DNA of 6,802 bases from an uncultured Methylococcaceae bacterium (GTDB lineage Bacteria; Pseudomonadota; Gammaproteobacteria; Methylococcales; Methylomonadaceae). The translations under genes were made by a program, and so were the position numbers. Positions 1 to 6,802 of this stretch are shown in pieces; within the stretch, counting starts at the first letter, position 1; the number at the start of each line of letters is the position of its first letter. The notes below the pieces were generated by a model. It saw only the letters and a list, made by a program, of their open reading frames with translations. It did no database searches and was not told the DNA's origin. The stretch is taken from contig CAJAHC010000074.1 in NCBI GenBank assembly GCA_903939355.1, positions 1 through 6,802 of the forward strand, read 5' to 3'.

Positions 1-1180
1 GAGCTTGGATTTCATTAAGTCCTGGAATGGGTGGTAAAAAGGGATGGGCACCTGTTGCCAGAATGATGGATCGGGTGGTTATTTTTTTAATACCTTCAGT
101 TGTTTTGACCTCAACCTCCCATGGTGTTTTTATTTTAGCTTCACCAATCATGATATTGACTCCAAGTTTGGTGTAACGCTCAATGGAGTCGTGGGGTTCG
201 ACGGTTTTTATAATTGATTGTACTCTCGTCATTACATCGGAAAAATCATAATCTGCCTGTGCCAGTTTGATCCCGAATTCTTGAGACCGTTTTAATTGGG
301 CAAGCCATTTTGCGGACCTTATAAGCGCTTTTGAAGGTATGCAGCCGGTATTTAAGCAATCACCCCCCATTTTATTTTTTTCAATTAAAGTGACTTTAGC
401 TTTTACGGTAGCAGCAATATAGGCGGTTACCAGACCACCTGAGCCTGCACCAATTACGACGATATTGTTGTCGAAATGTTTGGGTTTTAACCACCCATGG
501 TAAATTTTTTGATCCTTTAGGGTTTGTACTATTTTTTTTGTCAGTAAGGGAAATAGCCCAACTATCAAGAATGAAGTCATCAAAGTTGGAGAGAATATTC
601 CAGACAATGAATTAAGCTTGGCCAATTGAGTGCCGGCATTAACATATACAATAGTGCCAGCTAACATACCAACTTGGCTGACCCAATAAAAAGTCCTTGT
701 CCTAAGTGCTGTTAAACCCATGACAAGGTTGATCATGAAAAATGGAAAAAGTGGTATTAGGCGCAAGGTAAATAAATAAAAAGCACCTTCTCGAATAATG
801 CCTTCATCTATTTCTTTAACGTGAACACTAAATCTTGATTTAATAGTGTCTCTAAATAAAAAGCGCGCCGCCAAAAATGACAATGTAGCTCCAATTGTTG
901 ATACAAAGGAAACAATAATCGTGCCCCATAATAATCCAAATATTGCACCGCCCGCCAAGGTCAGTATAGTCGCTCCCGGTAGCGATAAGCTGGTAATGAC
1001 TACATACAGTAAACTATAGAAAAAAACGGTTAAACCATAATGATTGTTACAGTAGGCTTCTATAAATGCCTGATTGGATTTTAATGTTTCTAATGATAAA
1101 TATTGTTGGAGATTAAAAATAAAAAAAAGACCAAAGAAAATGGCAATGATCAATAAGAGCATAATTCTTGAAATTTTCAT
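1..1180 (-). CDS. TVP38/TMEM64 membrane domain fused to FAD-dependent disulfide oxidoreductase (partial, 3' end beyond window)
   Basis: The minus strand reads open from an ATG at 1180 to the left edge, giving 393 residues with the C-terminus missing. Residues 1-25 form a hydrophobic N-terminal helix. Residues about 45-215 form a TVP38/TMEM64 (SNARE-associated/DedA-like) membrane domain, with the SLPGA...LAGGAIFG stretch (64-82), a FLAARFLFRD segment (102-111), the typical RLIPLFPFF motif (140-148) and a last hydrophobic segment (about 197-213). A soluble class I pyridine nucleotide-disulfide oxidoreductase starts near 240. It has the FAD-binding GAGSGG (244-249), acidic E267 at the end of the second strand, the redox pair C275/C280 in CLNTGC followed by IPSK, and the second FAD motif ATGA (375-378). 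The NAD(P)H-binding and dimerisation domains lie outside the window. AAGGTAG just upstream supports the start. The same fusion is known in proteobacteria, often labelled mercuric-reductase-like, but its substrate is unknown. It follows comF on the same strand after 105 bases that show only weak promoter-like hexamers. Confidence 0.93.
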   Translation of the reverse strand, partial: MKISRIMLLLIIAIFFGLFFIFNLQQYLSLETLKSNQAFIEAYCNNHYGLTVFFYSLLYVVITSLSLPGATILTLAGGAIFGLLWGTIIVSFVSTIGATLSFLAARFLFRDTIKSRFSVHVKEIDEGIIREGAFYLFTLRLIPLFPFFMINLVMGLTALRTRTFYWVSQVGMLAGTIVYVNAGTQLAKLNSLSGIFSPTLMTSFLIVGLFPLLTKKIVQTLKDQKIYHGWLKPKHFDNNIVVIGAGSGGLVTAYIAATVKAKVTLIEKNKMGGDCLNTGCIPSKALIRSAKWLAQLKRSQEFGIKLAQADYDFSDVMTRVQSIIKTVEPHDSIERYTKLGVNIMIGEAKIKTPWEVEVKTTEGIKKITTRSIILATGAHPFLPPIPGLNEIQA

Positions 1181-1285
1181 GATCTACCTTTTTTATTGAA
1201 CTGGATTACTAACGTAAACGATAGCATAAACATTTATACGTAACACAAAATATTCCTTGGATTTGATTGCTCAAAAAAAACCAAA

Positions 1286-2026
1286 CTAAGCTCGGGCGCA
1301 CACCCAAACATCTACGCGATTGACGCCTGCAGTTTTTAATAACTTGGCAAGTTCATTGGCGGTAGATCCAGTAGTCATGACATCGTCGAGTATTGCAACA
1401 TGATTGATATCTAAAGGTTTTGTGATGCAGAAGCTGTTTTTAATATTTTTATGACGTTGTTTGGCAGTGAGCGTGGTTTGATGTGGTGTTTTAATATGCT
1501 TGAGGCAGCTAGTGATATCTAACGGAATGAATAATTCCTTGGAAACCGTTTTTGCAATTTCTATTGCTTGATTAAAACGTCGTTCTCGGTAACGGCTGTT
1601 ATGTAGAGGGACAGGAATTATTAAATCGGGTAATTCTGCAGATTCTTTTAGATATTCTGCTAATAATAATGCCAGTAAGCGAGCGTTTTTGTAGTGTGCA
1701 CCAAATTTTAATGAAGTTATCAGGTGGCGTATTTCATCTTGGTAGAGAAACGGCGCATATGTTTCGTCAAATGCGGGTGGTGAACTAAGGCAATGGCCAC
1801 ATAAAAGTGGCAAATGGGAAGAGGTAACTAAGACTTCCGCGCATCGGTAACAACACTGCTTATTTCTTGGCAAACCTTCTTTACAATGCATACAAATATC
1901 AGAACCATTTAAACCTTTATTTCCGCATAAGATGCAAGTAGGCGGCAGGAGGTATTCCTGTATAATATTGAGCCAGTTGTGTACCATTTTCTTTTTAGCA
2001 GGTTGACGAATTCTTTTACCGGTCAC
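1286..2026 (-). CDS. comF: ComF family protein (double zinc finger plus phosphoribosyltransferase domain)
   Basis: A 246-residue protein read from a GTG at 2026. The N-terminal part has paired cysteines of the ComF zinc-binding region: C31/C34 (CILC), C45/C48 (CMHC), C59/C62 (CYRC) and C76/C79 (CGHC). A type I phosphoribosyltransferase fold follows, with VPLHNSRYRERRFNQA (139-154) and the PRPP-binding loop ILDDVMTTGST (212-222). ComFC/GntX relatives support DNA uptake during natural transformation or are of uncertain role; the function here is inferred from family only. The start is ambiguous. GTG 2026 has AAAGG six bases upstream. ATG 1987 (residue 14) begins a protein matching the usual ComF N-terminus (MVHNWLN...LLPPTCILC) but has only an A-rich upstream. 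The gene is divergent from bioB, with 34 bases between the two starts if GTG is used. A weak minus-strand promoter (TTGCAA at 2074-2079, GTTAAT at 2052-2057, 16-base spacing) would lie inside the start of bioB. Confidence 0.92.
   Translation of the reverse strand: MTGKRIRQPAKKKMVHNWLNIIQEYLLPPTCILCGNKGLNGSDICMHCKEGLPRNKQCCYRCAEVLVTSSHLPLLCGHCLSSPPAFDETYAPFLYQDEIRHLITSLKFGAHYKNARLLALLLAEYLKESAELPDLIIPVPLHNSRYRERRFNQAIEIAKTVSKELFIPLDITSCLKHIKTPHQTTLTAKQRHKNIKNSFCITKPLDINHVAILDDVMTTGSTANELAKLLKTAGVNRVDVWVCARA
1961..1966 (+). promoter_or_regulatory. candidate -10 box for the biotin operon, within comF
   Basis: A perfect TATAAT faces bioB, preceded directly by TG, close to but not exactly an extended -10. 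No convincing -35 is visible 16-18 bases upstream. It lies antisense inside comF codons and would start transcription just before the BirA-like dyad, leaving a leader of roughly 90 bases ahead of bioB. Perfect hexamers occur by chance in AT-rich DNA, so confidence is low. Confidence 0.25.
1977..2009 (+). promoter_or_regulatory. candidate BirA operator upstream of bioB
   Basis: The sequence shows TTGTGTACC (1977-1985), exactly 15 bases, then GGTTGACGA (2001-2009). The known gammaproteobacterial BirA box is TTGTAAACC, a 14-16 base spacer, then GGTTTACAA. Each half matches 7 of 9 positions, and spacing and orientation are right. The right half overlaps a possible -35 (TTGACG), so bound BirA-biotinoyl-AMP would block transcription of bioBFHCD when biotin is plentiful. 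The dyad lies about 50 bases before the bioB ATG and inside the first codons of comF, or across the comF start if ATG 1987 is used. Binding is inferred, not shown. Confidence 0.5.
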
Positions 2027-2033
2027 TTGTAAC
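2003..2033 (+). promoter_or_regulatory. candidate sigma-70 promoter for bioB
   Basis: TTGACG at 2003-2008 matches the -35 consensus at five of six positions. TGTAAC at 2028-2033 matches the -10 at four of six, with a long 19-base spacer. The -35 overlaps the right half of the BirA-like dyad, which would explain repression by steric exclusion. The weak -10 and long spacing keep this tentative. Confidence 0.3.
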
Positions 2034-2047
2034 CTTTCACTGTAGTT

Positions 2048-2051
2048 GGAG
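2048..2051 (+). promoter_or_regulatory. Shine-Dalgarno of bioB
   Basis: GGAG lies nine bases before the ATG at 2061. It decides the start: an in-frame TTG at 2046 would place this SD inside the gene and has no ribosome site of its own. Confidence 0.7.
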
Positions 2052-2060
2052 ATTAACAGA

Positions 2061-3056
2061 ATGTCTGCAAACTTTGCAATTAGCGGTCATATTTCACTTG
2101 CCATTCGTCATGATTGGCAACTTGATGAAGTACAAGCGCTCTTCGCTTTACCATTTAATGATTTGATTTTTAAAGCTCAAACCATACATAGAGAACATTT
2201 TGACCCTAATGAAGTTCAAATCAGTAGCTTGTTAAGCATTAAAACAGGTGCGTGCTCTGAAGACTGTGGCTATTGCCCACAAAGTGCAAGGTATGATTCT
2301 GGATTAACCCCTGAAGCATTAATGCCTGTAGAGGCCGTCTTGCAGGCAGCCCAACAAGCTAAAGAACAAGGGGCTTCGCGTTTTTGTATGGGTGCTGCTT
2401 GGCGTCAACCAAAAGACAAAGATGTTGAAAGAGTGATTGAGATGGTTCAGGGGGTCAAAGCCCTGGGTATGGAAACGTGTGTTACTTTGGGCATGCTAAC
2501 GGATGCGCAAACACTTAGATTAAAAGAAGGTGGTTTGGATTATTACAATCATAATTTGGACACCTCTGAAGATTATTATTCTGAGGTGATTACCACACGC
2601 ACTTATCAAGATCGTCTAGATACCTTGGATAGGGTTAGAGATGCCGGCATTAATGTGTGTTGCGGCGGAATTGTTGGTATGGGTGAAAGTGCCGTAGATC
2701 GTGCTCAATTACTTATCCAGTTAGCCAATATGTCTAAGCATCCTGAAAGTGTTCCGGTTAATATGCTGGTTCAGGTTGAAGGCACTCCACTAATGGGTGC
2801 TGAAGAACTTGATCCTATTATATTTGTAAGAACGCTTGCGGTTGCCAGAATAATGATGCCTAAATCACGGGTGCGATTATCGGCTGGCAGGAACAATATG
2901 AGTGATGAAATGCAGGCTCTATGCTTTCTTGCTGGAGCTAACTCTATTTTTTACGGTGATAAATTACTGACTACTGACAATCCTATGACCAATCATGACT
3001 TGGCTTTATTTGAGCGTCTGGGTGTTTATTCTGGTGGCTCAAGTTACGCTAGATGA
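2061..3056 (+). CDS. bioB: biotin synthase BioB
   Basis: A 331-residue radical-SAM enzyme that inserts sulfur into dethiobiotin to make biotin, the last step of the pathway. The [4Fe-4S] ligands are C65, C69 and C72 in the CxxxCxxC motif (ACSEDCGYC). The second, sulfur-donating cluster would be held by C109 (RFCMG), C140 (ETCV), C200 (NVCCGG) and R272 (RVRLSAGR). These align with E. coli C97, C128, C188 and R260 at a constant offset of 12, so all known cluster ligands are present. YNHNLDTS and VQVEGTPL are further family signatures. Length is normal, with a slightly long N-terminus relative to E. coli. ATG 2061 is chosen for its GGAG. It is first in the operon, behind a BirA-like operator, and its stop codon overlaps the bioF start (ATGA). 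Confidence 0.98.
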   Translation: MSANFAISGHISLAIRHDWQLDEVQALFALPFNDLIFKAQTIHREHFDPNEVQISSLLSIKTGACSEDCGYCPQSARYDSGLTPEALMPVEAVLQAAQQAKEQGASRFCMGAAWRQPKDKDVERVIEMVQGVKALGMETCVTLGMLTDAQTLRLKEGGLDYYNHNLDTSEDYYSEVITTRTYQDRLDTLDRVRDAGINVCCGGIVGMGESAVDRAQLLIQLANMSKHPESVPVNMLVQVEGTPLMGAEELDPIIFVRTLAVARIMMPKSRVRLSAGRNNMSDEMQALCFLAGANSIFYGDKLLTTDNPMTNHDLALFERLGVYSGGSSYAR

Positions 3057-4222
3057 GTCCAGCTTTTACCCATTTACCAGATAATCTTGAACTACTCTCT
3101 GCGGAAGGTTTGTATCGCTCTCGTAGAGTTATAGATTCTCCTCAAGGGATTAATTTACAAATTGACGGACGCGCACTCGTTAATTTTTGTAGTAATGATT
3201 ATTTAGGGTTGGCAAATCATCCGGATGTAGTCTGGGCATTTAAAACAGCTTCTGATCGTTATGGCGTTGGCAGTGGTTCTGCCCATTTAGTTTGTGGACA
3301 CAGCACAGCCCATCATGCACTGGAAGAGGAGTTGGCAGCTTTTACCGGACGTGATAGGGCGTTATTATTTTCTACCGGTTATATGGCCAACCTAGGCGTT
3401 ATGTCAGCCTTGTTAGGTAGAAGAGATTCGGTGTTCGAGGATCGGTTAAATCATGCTTCATTACTAGATGGTGGTTTGTTATCGGGCGCACGGTTTAAAC
3501 GTTATGCACATGTTGATGTCGAAAATCTAGCGTTACATCTAAAAAAAGCAACAGGTAATAAATTAATTGTTACTGATGGCGTTTTTAGTATGGATGGTAC
3601 ATTTGCACCCTTACAAGCTTTATCGAAAGTAGCAAAAATTAATCAGGCATGGTTGATGGTTGATGATGCGCATGGTTTGGGTGTGATGGGTGAGCAAGGT
3701 GGAGGTCTGCTGGAATATTTTGGTTTGAACCAAAATGATGTTCCTGTTCTTATAGGAACTTTAGGTAAAGGTTTTGGCACTTTTGGCGCTTTTGTGGCGG
3801 GTTCAGATGAACTAATTGAAAGTGTCATTCAGAAAGCTCGTACTTATATTTATACTACTGCCTTACCAGCTGCCATTGCTGAAGCAACACGGGCAAGCTT
3901 AAAAATAATTATTTCGGAAAATTGGCGTAGAGATAAGCTCCAAAAGCTGACCGACTATTTCAGGCAGAGAGCAGGTCAAATTGGTCTCCAATTATCACCT
4001 TCTACATCACCTATACAGCCAATCATTATTGGAGAAAGTCAGCATGCGGTGGACATTAGTAACGCCCTGTTACAGGCAGGTATTTTGGTGAGTGCAATTC
4101 GCCCCCCCACAGTTCCTAAAAACAGCGCCCGTTTACGGGTAACATTTTCATCGTTACATGAAGAATATCAAATTGATCAGTTGCTGGATGCTTTGGAAAA
4201 GGCAATGCTACAACGTAAATGA
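3053..4222 (+). CDS. bioF: 8-amino-7-oxononanoate synthase BioF
   Basis: A 389-residue PLP-dependent alpha-oxoamine synthase that condenses pimeloyl-ACP (or pimeloyl-CoA) with L-alanine, releasing CO2 and giving KAPA, the first committed bicyclic-ring precursor. Visible signatures in order are [10 protein letters not shown] (45-54), [19 protein letters not shown] (73-91), NHAS with H134, the VFSMDG segment with S180, and VDDAHGLG (203-210), whose D205 and H207 contact PLP. The Schiff-base lysine is K239 in [12 protein letters not shown]. Length and motif spacing match E. coli BioF. The ATG at 3053 overlaps the bioB TGA as ATGA. No strong Shine-Dalgarno precedes it, so translation is probably coupled to bioB. 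Its own stop overlaps bioH in the same way. Confidence 0.98.
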   Translation: MSPAFTHLPDNLELLSAEGLYRSRRVIDSPQGINLQIDGRALVNFCSNDYLGLANHPDVVWAFKTASDRYGVGSGSAHLVCGHSTAHHALEEELAAFTGRDRALLFSTGYMANLGVMSALLGRRDSVFEDRLNHASLLDGGLLSGARFKRYAHVDVENLALHLKKATGNKLIVTDGVFSMDGTFAPLQALSKVAKINQAWLMVDDAHGLGVMGEQGGGLLEYFGLNQNDVPVLIGTLGKGFGTFGAFVAGSDELIESVIQKARTYIYTTALPAAIAEATRASLKIIISENWRRDKLQKLTDYFRQRAGQIGLQLSPSTSPIQPIIIGESQHAVDISNALLQAGILVSAIRPPTVPKNSARLRVTFSSLHEEYQIDQLLDALEKAMLQRK

Positions 4223-4989
4223 CAAAAATCTATCATCAGACTTTTGGCAAAGGTAAACCAATAGTCCTTGTGCATGGTTGGGCAATGCATAGTGGTATTT
4301 GGCTAGATTTTGCCAGGCAATTGGCGCAGCAGTATCAAGTGACTTGTATTGATTTACCCGGGCATGGCTATAGTGAAAATATTGATGCTTTTACACTTGA
4401 AAAAATTGGTCAATTGCTCGTGGATTCGTTGCCTGATGAGCCCAGTTGTTGGTTGGGATGGTCATTAGGTGCAACTGTAGTACTCGATATTGCCAAGCGA
4501 TTTCCTGACCGAGTCCATTCCCTCATTTTGTTAGCAGGAAATCCATTATTTGTTCAAACAGATGAATGGAATGGGATGAAATTGACTGTATTAGAAGAGT
4601 TTGCTAATCAGTTGACTGTAAATTGTCAAGCGACGTTATTACGTTTTCTATCCCTTCAGGTTAAAAATTTGCCTGATTACAAAATGGTATTGAAAACATT
4701 AAAAATGGCGTTAACACAATGTAAATCGCCAGACAAAGAAACCTTATTAGGCGGTTTGGAGATACTAAAGTCCGAAGATTTACGGTCAGTTTTATCTGAT
4801 AACAAGGTGCCGGCATGTCTTATTTTGGGCGGCCAGGATACGTTAATACCTATCAATGTGCGGAAAAACTTGTTACAGCTGAATTCTGAGATTAATCTCA
4901 ACATTATTGATAAGGCGGGCCATGTGCCTTTTTTTTCCCATGAGCGAGATGTATTGACGATCATTTCTGATTTTATGGGTAATCAATGA
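4219..4989 (+). CDS. bioH: pimeloyl-ACP methyl ester carboxylesterase BioH
   Basis: A 256-residue alpha/beta hydrolase that demethylates pimeloyl-ACP methyl ester, ending the disguised fatty-acid elongation started by BioC. The catalytic triad is S82 in the nucleophile elbow GWSLG, D207 in GGQDTLIP and H235 in AGHVPF; these fall at the same numbers as in E. coli BioH. W22 after HG supplies the oxyanion-hole region. In the lid, R142, K155 and K159 keep positive charge where E. coli uses arginines to grip ACP, while the first of those positions (138) is alanine here; this comparison is from memory of the E. coli structure. The start overlaps the bioF stop as ATGA. Position inside the operon beside bioC distinguishes it from generic hydrolases. 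Confidence 0.95.
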   Translation: MTKIYHQTFGKGKPIVLVHGWAMHSGIWLDFARQLAQQYQVTCIDLPGHGYSENIDAFTLEKIGQLLVDSLPDEPSCWLGWSLGATVVLDIAKRFPDRVHSLILLAGNPLFVQTDEWNGMKLTVLEEFANQLTVNCQATLLRFLSLQVKNLPDYKMVLKTLKMALTQCKSPDKETLLGGLEILKSEDLRSVLSDNKVPACLILGGQDTLIPINVRKNLLQLNSEINLNIIDKAGHVPFFSHERDVLTIISDFMGNQ

Positions 4990-5768
4990 TTTCAACCAAA
5001 ACCAGAATAAAACGATCATTCGCAAAGGCTTCCGTCACTTATGATAACGTTGCAGAACTGCAACGAACCGCAGGTCGAAAATTAATTAAAGCGATTGATG
5101 CAGAAAGATTAAAAGGTTGTTTATTAGATTTGGGATGCGGCACGGGGTTTTTAACAAGTCAATTGGAGGCATACTCTAACCATGATATTGTCATAGCACT
5201 TGATATAGCCTTGTCTATGTTACAAACCATGCAAGAAAAATTGGTTGGTCAGAACGGCATTAACTATGTCTGTGCTGATGCAGAACATTTACCTTTTGTT
5301 GAAAATAGCATTGATAGTGTCTTTTCCAATCTTGCTTTGCAATGGTGCGGTAATCTTGGGGGTGTTTTTAATGACATAAAACGGGTATTAAAACCTGATG
5401 GCCAGTTGGTTTTTTCTACCTTCGGTCCACTAACCTTGCATGAGTTAAAAGTTGCTTGGGCTACTGTTGATAACTATAACCATGTTAATACCTTTTATAC
5501 CAAAGAACAGTTGCACCATTTTTTAAACCAATCCGGATTTAATAACGTTGATATTAAAAGTACATTGTATGTGTCTCGCTACAATTCCGTTTGGAAGTTA
5601 ATGCAAGAGTTAAAATATCTGGGTGCCCATCATGTCATTACTGGACGTAATAAAAAAATCACCACTAAAACAGCGATGACAAATATGATTGCAGCTTACG
5701 AAAAATACAAGCTTGGCGATAAAATTCCGGCAACCTTCGAAGTTATTAATGTCATTGCGACGGTGTAA
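4986..5768 (+). CDS. bioC: malonyl-ACP O-methyltransferase BioC
   Basis: A 260-residue class I SAM-dependent methyltransferase. It methylates the free carboxyl of malonyl-ACP so that the fatty-acid machinery can extend it to a pimeloyl chain. The N-terminal RIKRSFAKASVTYDNVAELQ (7-26) is the usual BioC helix. SAM-binding motif I is LLDLGCGTGFLT (46-57), D73 ends the next strand to bind the ribose, and CADAEHLPF (96-104) forms the adenine-side loop. NLALQWC (115-121) and LVFSTFGPLTLHELK (141-155) are characteristic of BioC. The ATG overlaps the bioH TGA as ATGA, with GGG about eight bases ahead as a modest ribosome site. A six-base gap then leads to bioD. Confidence 0.96.
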   Translation: MISTKTRIKRSFAKASVTYDNVAELQRTAGRKLIKAIDAERLKGCLLDLGCGTGFLTSQLEAYSNHDIVIALDIALSMLQTMQEKLVGQNGINYVCADAEHLPFVENSIDSVFSNLALQWCGNLGGVFNDIKRVLKPDGQLVFSTFGPLTLHELKVAWATVDNYNHVNTFYTKEQLHHFLNQSGFNNVDIKSTLYVSRYNSVWKLMQELKYLGAHHVITGRNKKITTKTAMTNMIAAYEKYKLGDKIPATFEVINVIATV

Positions 5769-5774
5769 CGCGAT

Positions 5775-6434
5775 ATGAATAAAGGTTATTTCATCACCGG
5801 TACCGATACTAATGTGGGTAAAACCAGTGCAACTATTGCTTTAATGCATTATTTCCAGCAACAAGGAAAAACGGTTGTCGGTATGAAGCCGGTTGCTGCT
5901 GGCTGTTATGTTAAAAATGGTCAATTGAAAAATGAAGATGCCTTACTGATTCAGGAAAATGCATCATTACAAATTGATTATGAATTAATTAACCCCTATG
6001 CTTACCAATTACCTATCTCGCCACATCTTGCGGGGATTAATAACCCTGTTGTCCTTGCCAACGTTGTTGAAAAATTTGCCACGTTAAAAGAATTGGCTGA
6101 AGTTGTCTTGATTGAAGGTGCCGGCGGATGGCATTGCCCTTTAAATAAGCATGAAGATATCAGTGATTTGGCTGAGGCATTGGCATTACCGGTCATACTG
6201 GTAGTTGCCATTAGGTTGGGTTGTATAAATCATGCAAAATTATCTTATGTAGCGATACAAAATTCTAACGTTTCTTGTGTTGGTTGGATTGCAGTATGCC
6301 TGGATTCGCATATGTTATACAGGGATGAAACACTTGAATCGATTAGAACAAATCTATCAGTTCCACTTTTGGGTGTTATACCCTATAGCGCAAACATGGA
6401 TCCAAAGTTTCTAGTAAAGCATGTAAATTGGTAA
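5775..6434 (+). CDS. bioD: ATP-dependent dethiobiotin synthetase BioD
   Basis: A 219-residue P-loop enzyme that uses ATP and CO2 to close the ureido ring of DAPA, giving dethiobiotin for BioB. The P-loop is GTDTNVGKTSA (9-19) with K15 and T16. K38 in GMKPVAAG matches catalytic K37 of E. coli, D55 follows in the NEDALL segment, and EGAGGW (114-119) carries the metal-binding glutamate. RLGCINHA (147-154) and GVIPY (200-204) are further family marks. One oddity: E. coli has N175 in GWVAN, which with the next residue contacts the adenine, but here the aligned stretch is GWIAV, so position 174 is valine and is followed by cysteine. Length is slightly shorter than the E. coli 225. The ATG has little Shine-Dalgarno and follows the bioC stop after six bases, so coupling is likely. 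It is last in the operon, and no clear terminator follows. Confidence 0.96.
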   Translation: MNKGYFITGTDTNVGKTSATIALMHYFQQQGKTVVGMKPVAAGCYVKNGQLKNEDALLIQENASLQIDYELINPYAYQLPISPHLAGINNPVVLANVVEKFATLKELAEVVLIEGAGGWHCPLNKHEDISDLAEALALPVILVVAIRLGCINHAKLSYVAIQNSNVSCVGWIAVCLDSHMLYRDETLESIRTNLSVPLLGVIPYSANMDPKFLVKHVNW

Positions 6435-6491
6435 GCAGAATTGTCAATATAGCTGGCTATGTTATGTTAATAGGGTCTTTGAAATCATTTA

Positions 6492-6722
6492 TTAGATTTT
6501 TGTGGTGGAATGTAATATTTGATTCCTGAATTTCATAAATGGCTTTTCAATCAGGTTATGTAAAACCAAAGCCGTCAACAAAGTTGTAAACGTACCGAGC
6601 AGCATCATTGTATTGCTGTCTTTACTGATTTGAACGCTAAAAAAGAACTCTTGTGTAACATGTATTGTTATTTTATGAATTAAATATATGGCATAAGACA
6701 ATGTAGCTATAGCAGTAAATAA
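6492..6722 (-). pseudogene. C-terminal remnant of an acyltransferase-3 family membrane protein
   Basis: The minus strand reads from just after an in-frame stop (TAA at 6723-6725) to a TAA at 6492-6494, about 76 codons. The peptide begins LFTAIATLSYAIYLIHK and ends LIEKPFMKFRNQ, with a hydrophobic helix between them. SYxIYLIH followed by a transmembrane segment and IEKPF is the signature of the last two membrane helices of acyltransferase-3 (OafA/YrhL-type) proteins, which O-acylate surface sugars. Those proteins usually exceed 300 residues, so most of the gene is absent. The only possible starts are internal, such as TTG at 6701. None of the three minus-strand frames upstream continues the family, which points to deletion or insertion rather than a simple frameshift. 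Function is presumably lost. It is convergent with bioD, 57 bases apart. Confidence 0.7.
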
Positions 6723-6729
6723 TTATTTA
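6716..6729. repeat. 14-bp perfect AT palindrome at the acyltransferase break point
   Basis: TAAATAATTATTTA is its own reverse complement and spans the point where recognisable acyltransferase sequence ends. Being all A/T, it may be chance, but its position at the junction is notable. Confidence 0.5.
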
Positions 6730-6802
6730 AGTGAAATTTCCAACGTCACACTGTCAATGGATAACCATGAAAACAAAACCCCTCGCCTCTTAGAATACGA
6801 AC
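6723..6802. other. non-coding right edge, possible end of an inserted element
   Basis: No gene can be supported in these 80 bases. All frames are short or broken. The longest plus-strand reading ends at a TAG after an ATG-AAA-ACA start and is only eight codons. The stretch abuts the truncated acyltransferase, so it may be the terminus of an insertion sequence or other rearranged DNA continuing to the right. I do not recognise an inverted repeat from a known family. Confidence 0.3.

Noticed and set aside
1..1180. Calling the left-edge gene mercuric reductase (merA).
   Set aside because: No N-terminal heavy-metal domain, no mer genes nearby, and the C-terminal mercury-binding cysteines are outside the window; the membrane fusion argues for a different role.
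1247..1274. Minus-strand TTGAGC, 16 bases, TATTTT as a promoter for the TVP38/oxidoreductase gene.
   Set aside because: Each hexamer matches the consensus at only four of six positions in AT-rich DNA; not better than chance.
2027..2059. A second possible BirA box, TTGTAACC ... GATTAACAG, between the comF and bioB starts.
   Set aside because: The left half lacks one base of the nine-base site and the right half matches only six of nine; the dyad at 1977-2009 fits better in both halves and in spacing.
2046..2060. Five-residue N-terminal extension of BioB from a TTG.
   Set aside because: TTG is a poor start, and the GGAG at 2048-2051 is well placed for ATG 2061, whose product begins like other BioB proteins.
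3643..3828. Open frame on the minus strand inside bioF.
   Set aside because: Overlaps a certain gene and has low-complexity proline/serine/lysine composition with no family resemblance.
4677..4964. Open frame on the minus strand inside bioH.
   Set aside because: Opposite-strand shadow of a gene with an intact catalytic triad; no ribosome site or recognisable motif.
6002..6211. Open frame on the minus strand inside bioD.
   Set aside because: Opposite-strand shadow of bioD without recognisable features.
6449..6460. Inverted repeat ATAGC-TG-GCTAT after bioD as a terminator.
   Set aside because: The loop is too small for the full stem and no T-run follows.
6482..6501. AAATC ... GATTT hairpin followed by a few T residues between bioD and the acyltransferase fragment.
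   Set aside because: The five-pair stem is nearly all A/T and would be too unstable for an intrinsic terminator.

Overview
The window is a stretch of gammaproteobacterial chromosome built around a complete five-gene biotin operon, bioB-bioF-bioH-bioC-bioD, on the plus strand. The head-to-head comF/bioB arrangement, the BioC/BioH route to the pimeloyl moiety and the AT-rich codon use fit gammaproteobacteria. A methanotroph of the Methylococcales type is my best guess, but that is inference and no marker here proves it.

Layout: (1) 1-1180, minus strand: the N-terminal 393 residues of a fusion between a TVP38/TMEM64 (DedA-like) membrane domain and an FAD-dependent pyridine nucleotide-disulfide oxidoreductase, cut by the left window edge. 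(2) 1286-2026, minus: comF, a zinc-finger plus phosphoribosyltransferase protein, divergent from the biotin operon. (3) About 1960-2060: a compact control region overlapping the 5' end of comF. It holds a BirA-box-like dyad (1977-2009), candidate promoters and the bioB Shine-Dalgarno. (4) 2061-6434, plus: bioB, bioF, bioH, bioC, bioD. The first four are chained by ATGA stop/start overlaps, and bioD follows after 6 bases. (5) 6492-6722, minus: the C-terminal remnant of an acyltransferase-3 membrane protein, convergent with bioD and missing its upstream part. (6) 6723-6802: a short non-coding edge of unknown origin that may belong to whatever truncated the acyltransferase.

How the genes work together: BioC methylates malonyl-ACP so that fatty-acid synthesis can elongate it to pimeloyl-ACP methyl ester. 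BioH removes the methyl group. BioF condenses pimeloyl-ACP with alanine to KAPA. BioA, which is not in this window, would transaminate KAPA to DAPA. BioD closes the ureido ring to dethiobiotin, and BioB inserts sulfur to give biotin. The catalytic residues I could check are present in all five enzymes; one BioD nucleotide-contact position differs from E. coli.

I did not find a new multi-gene system. The points most worth a second look are the BirA-like operator inside the comF start region, the membrane/oxidoreductase fusion, the BioD substitution and the broken acyltransferase at the right edge.
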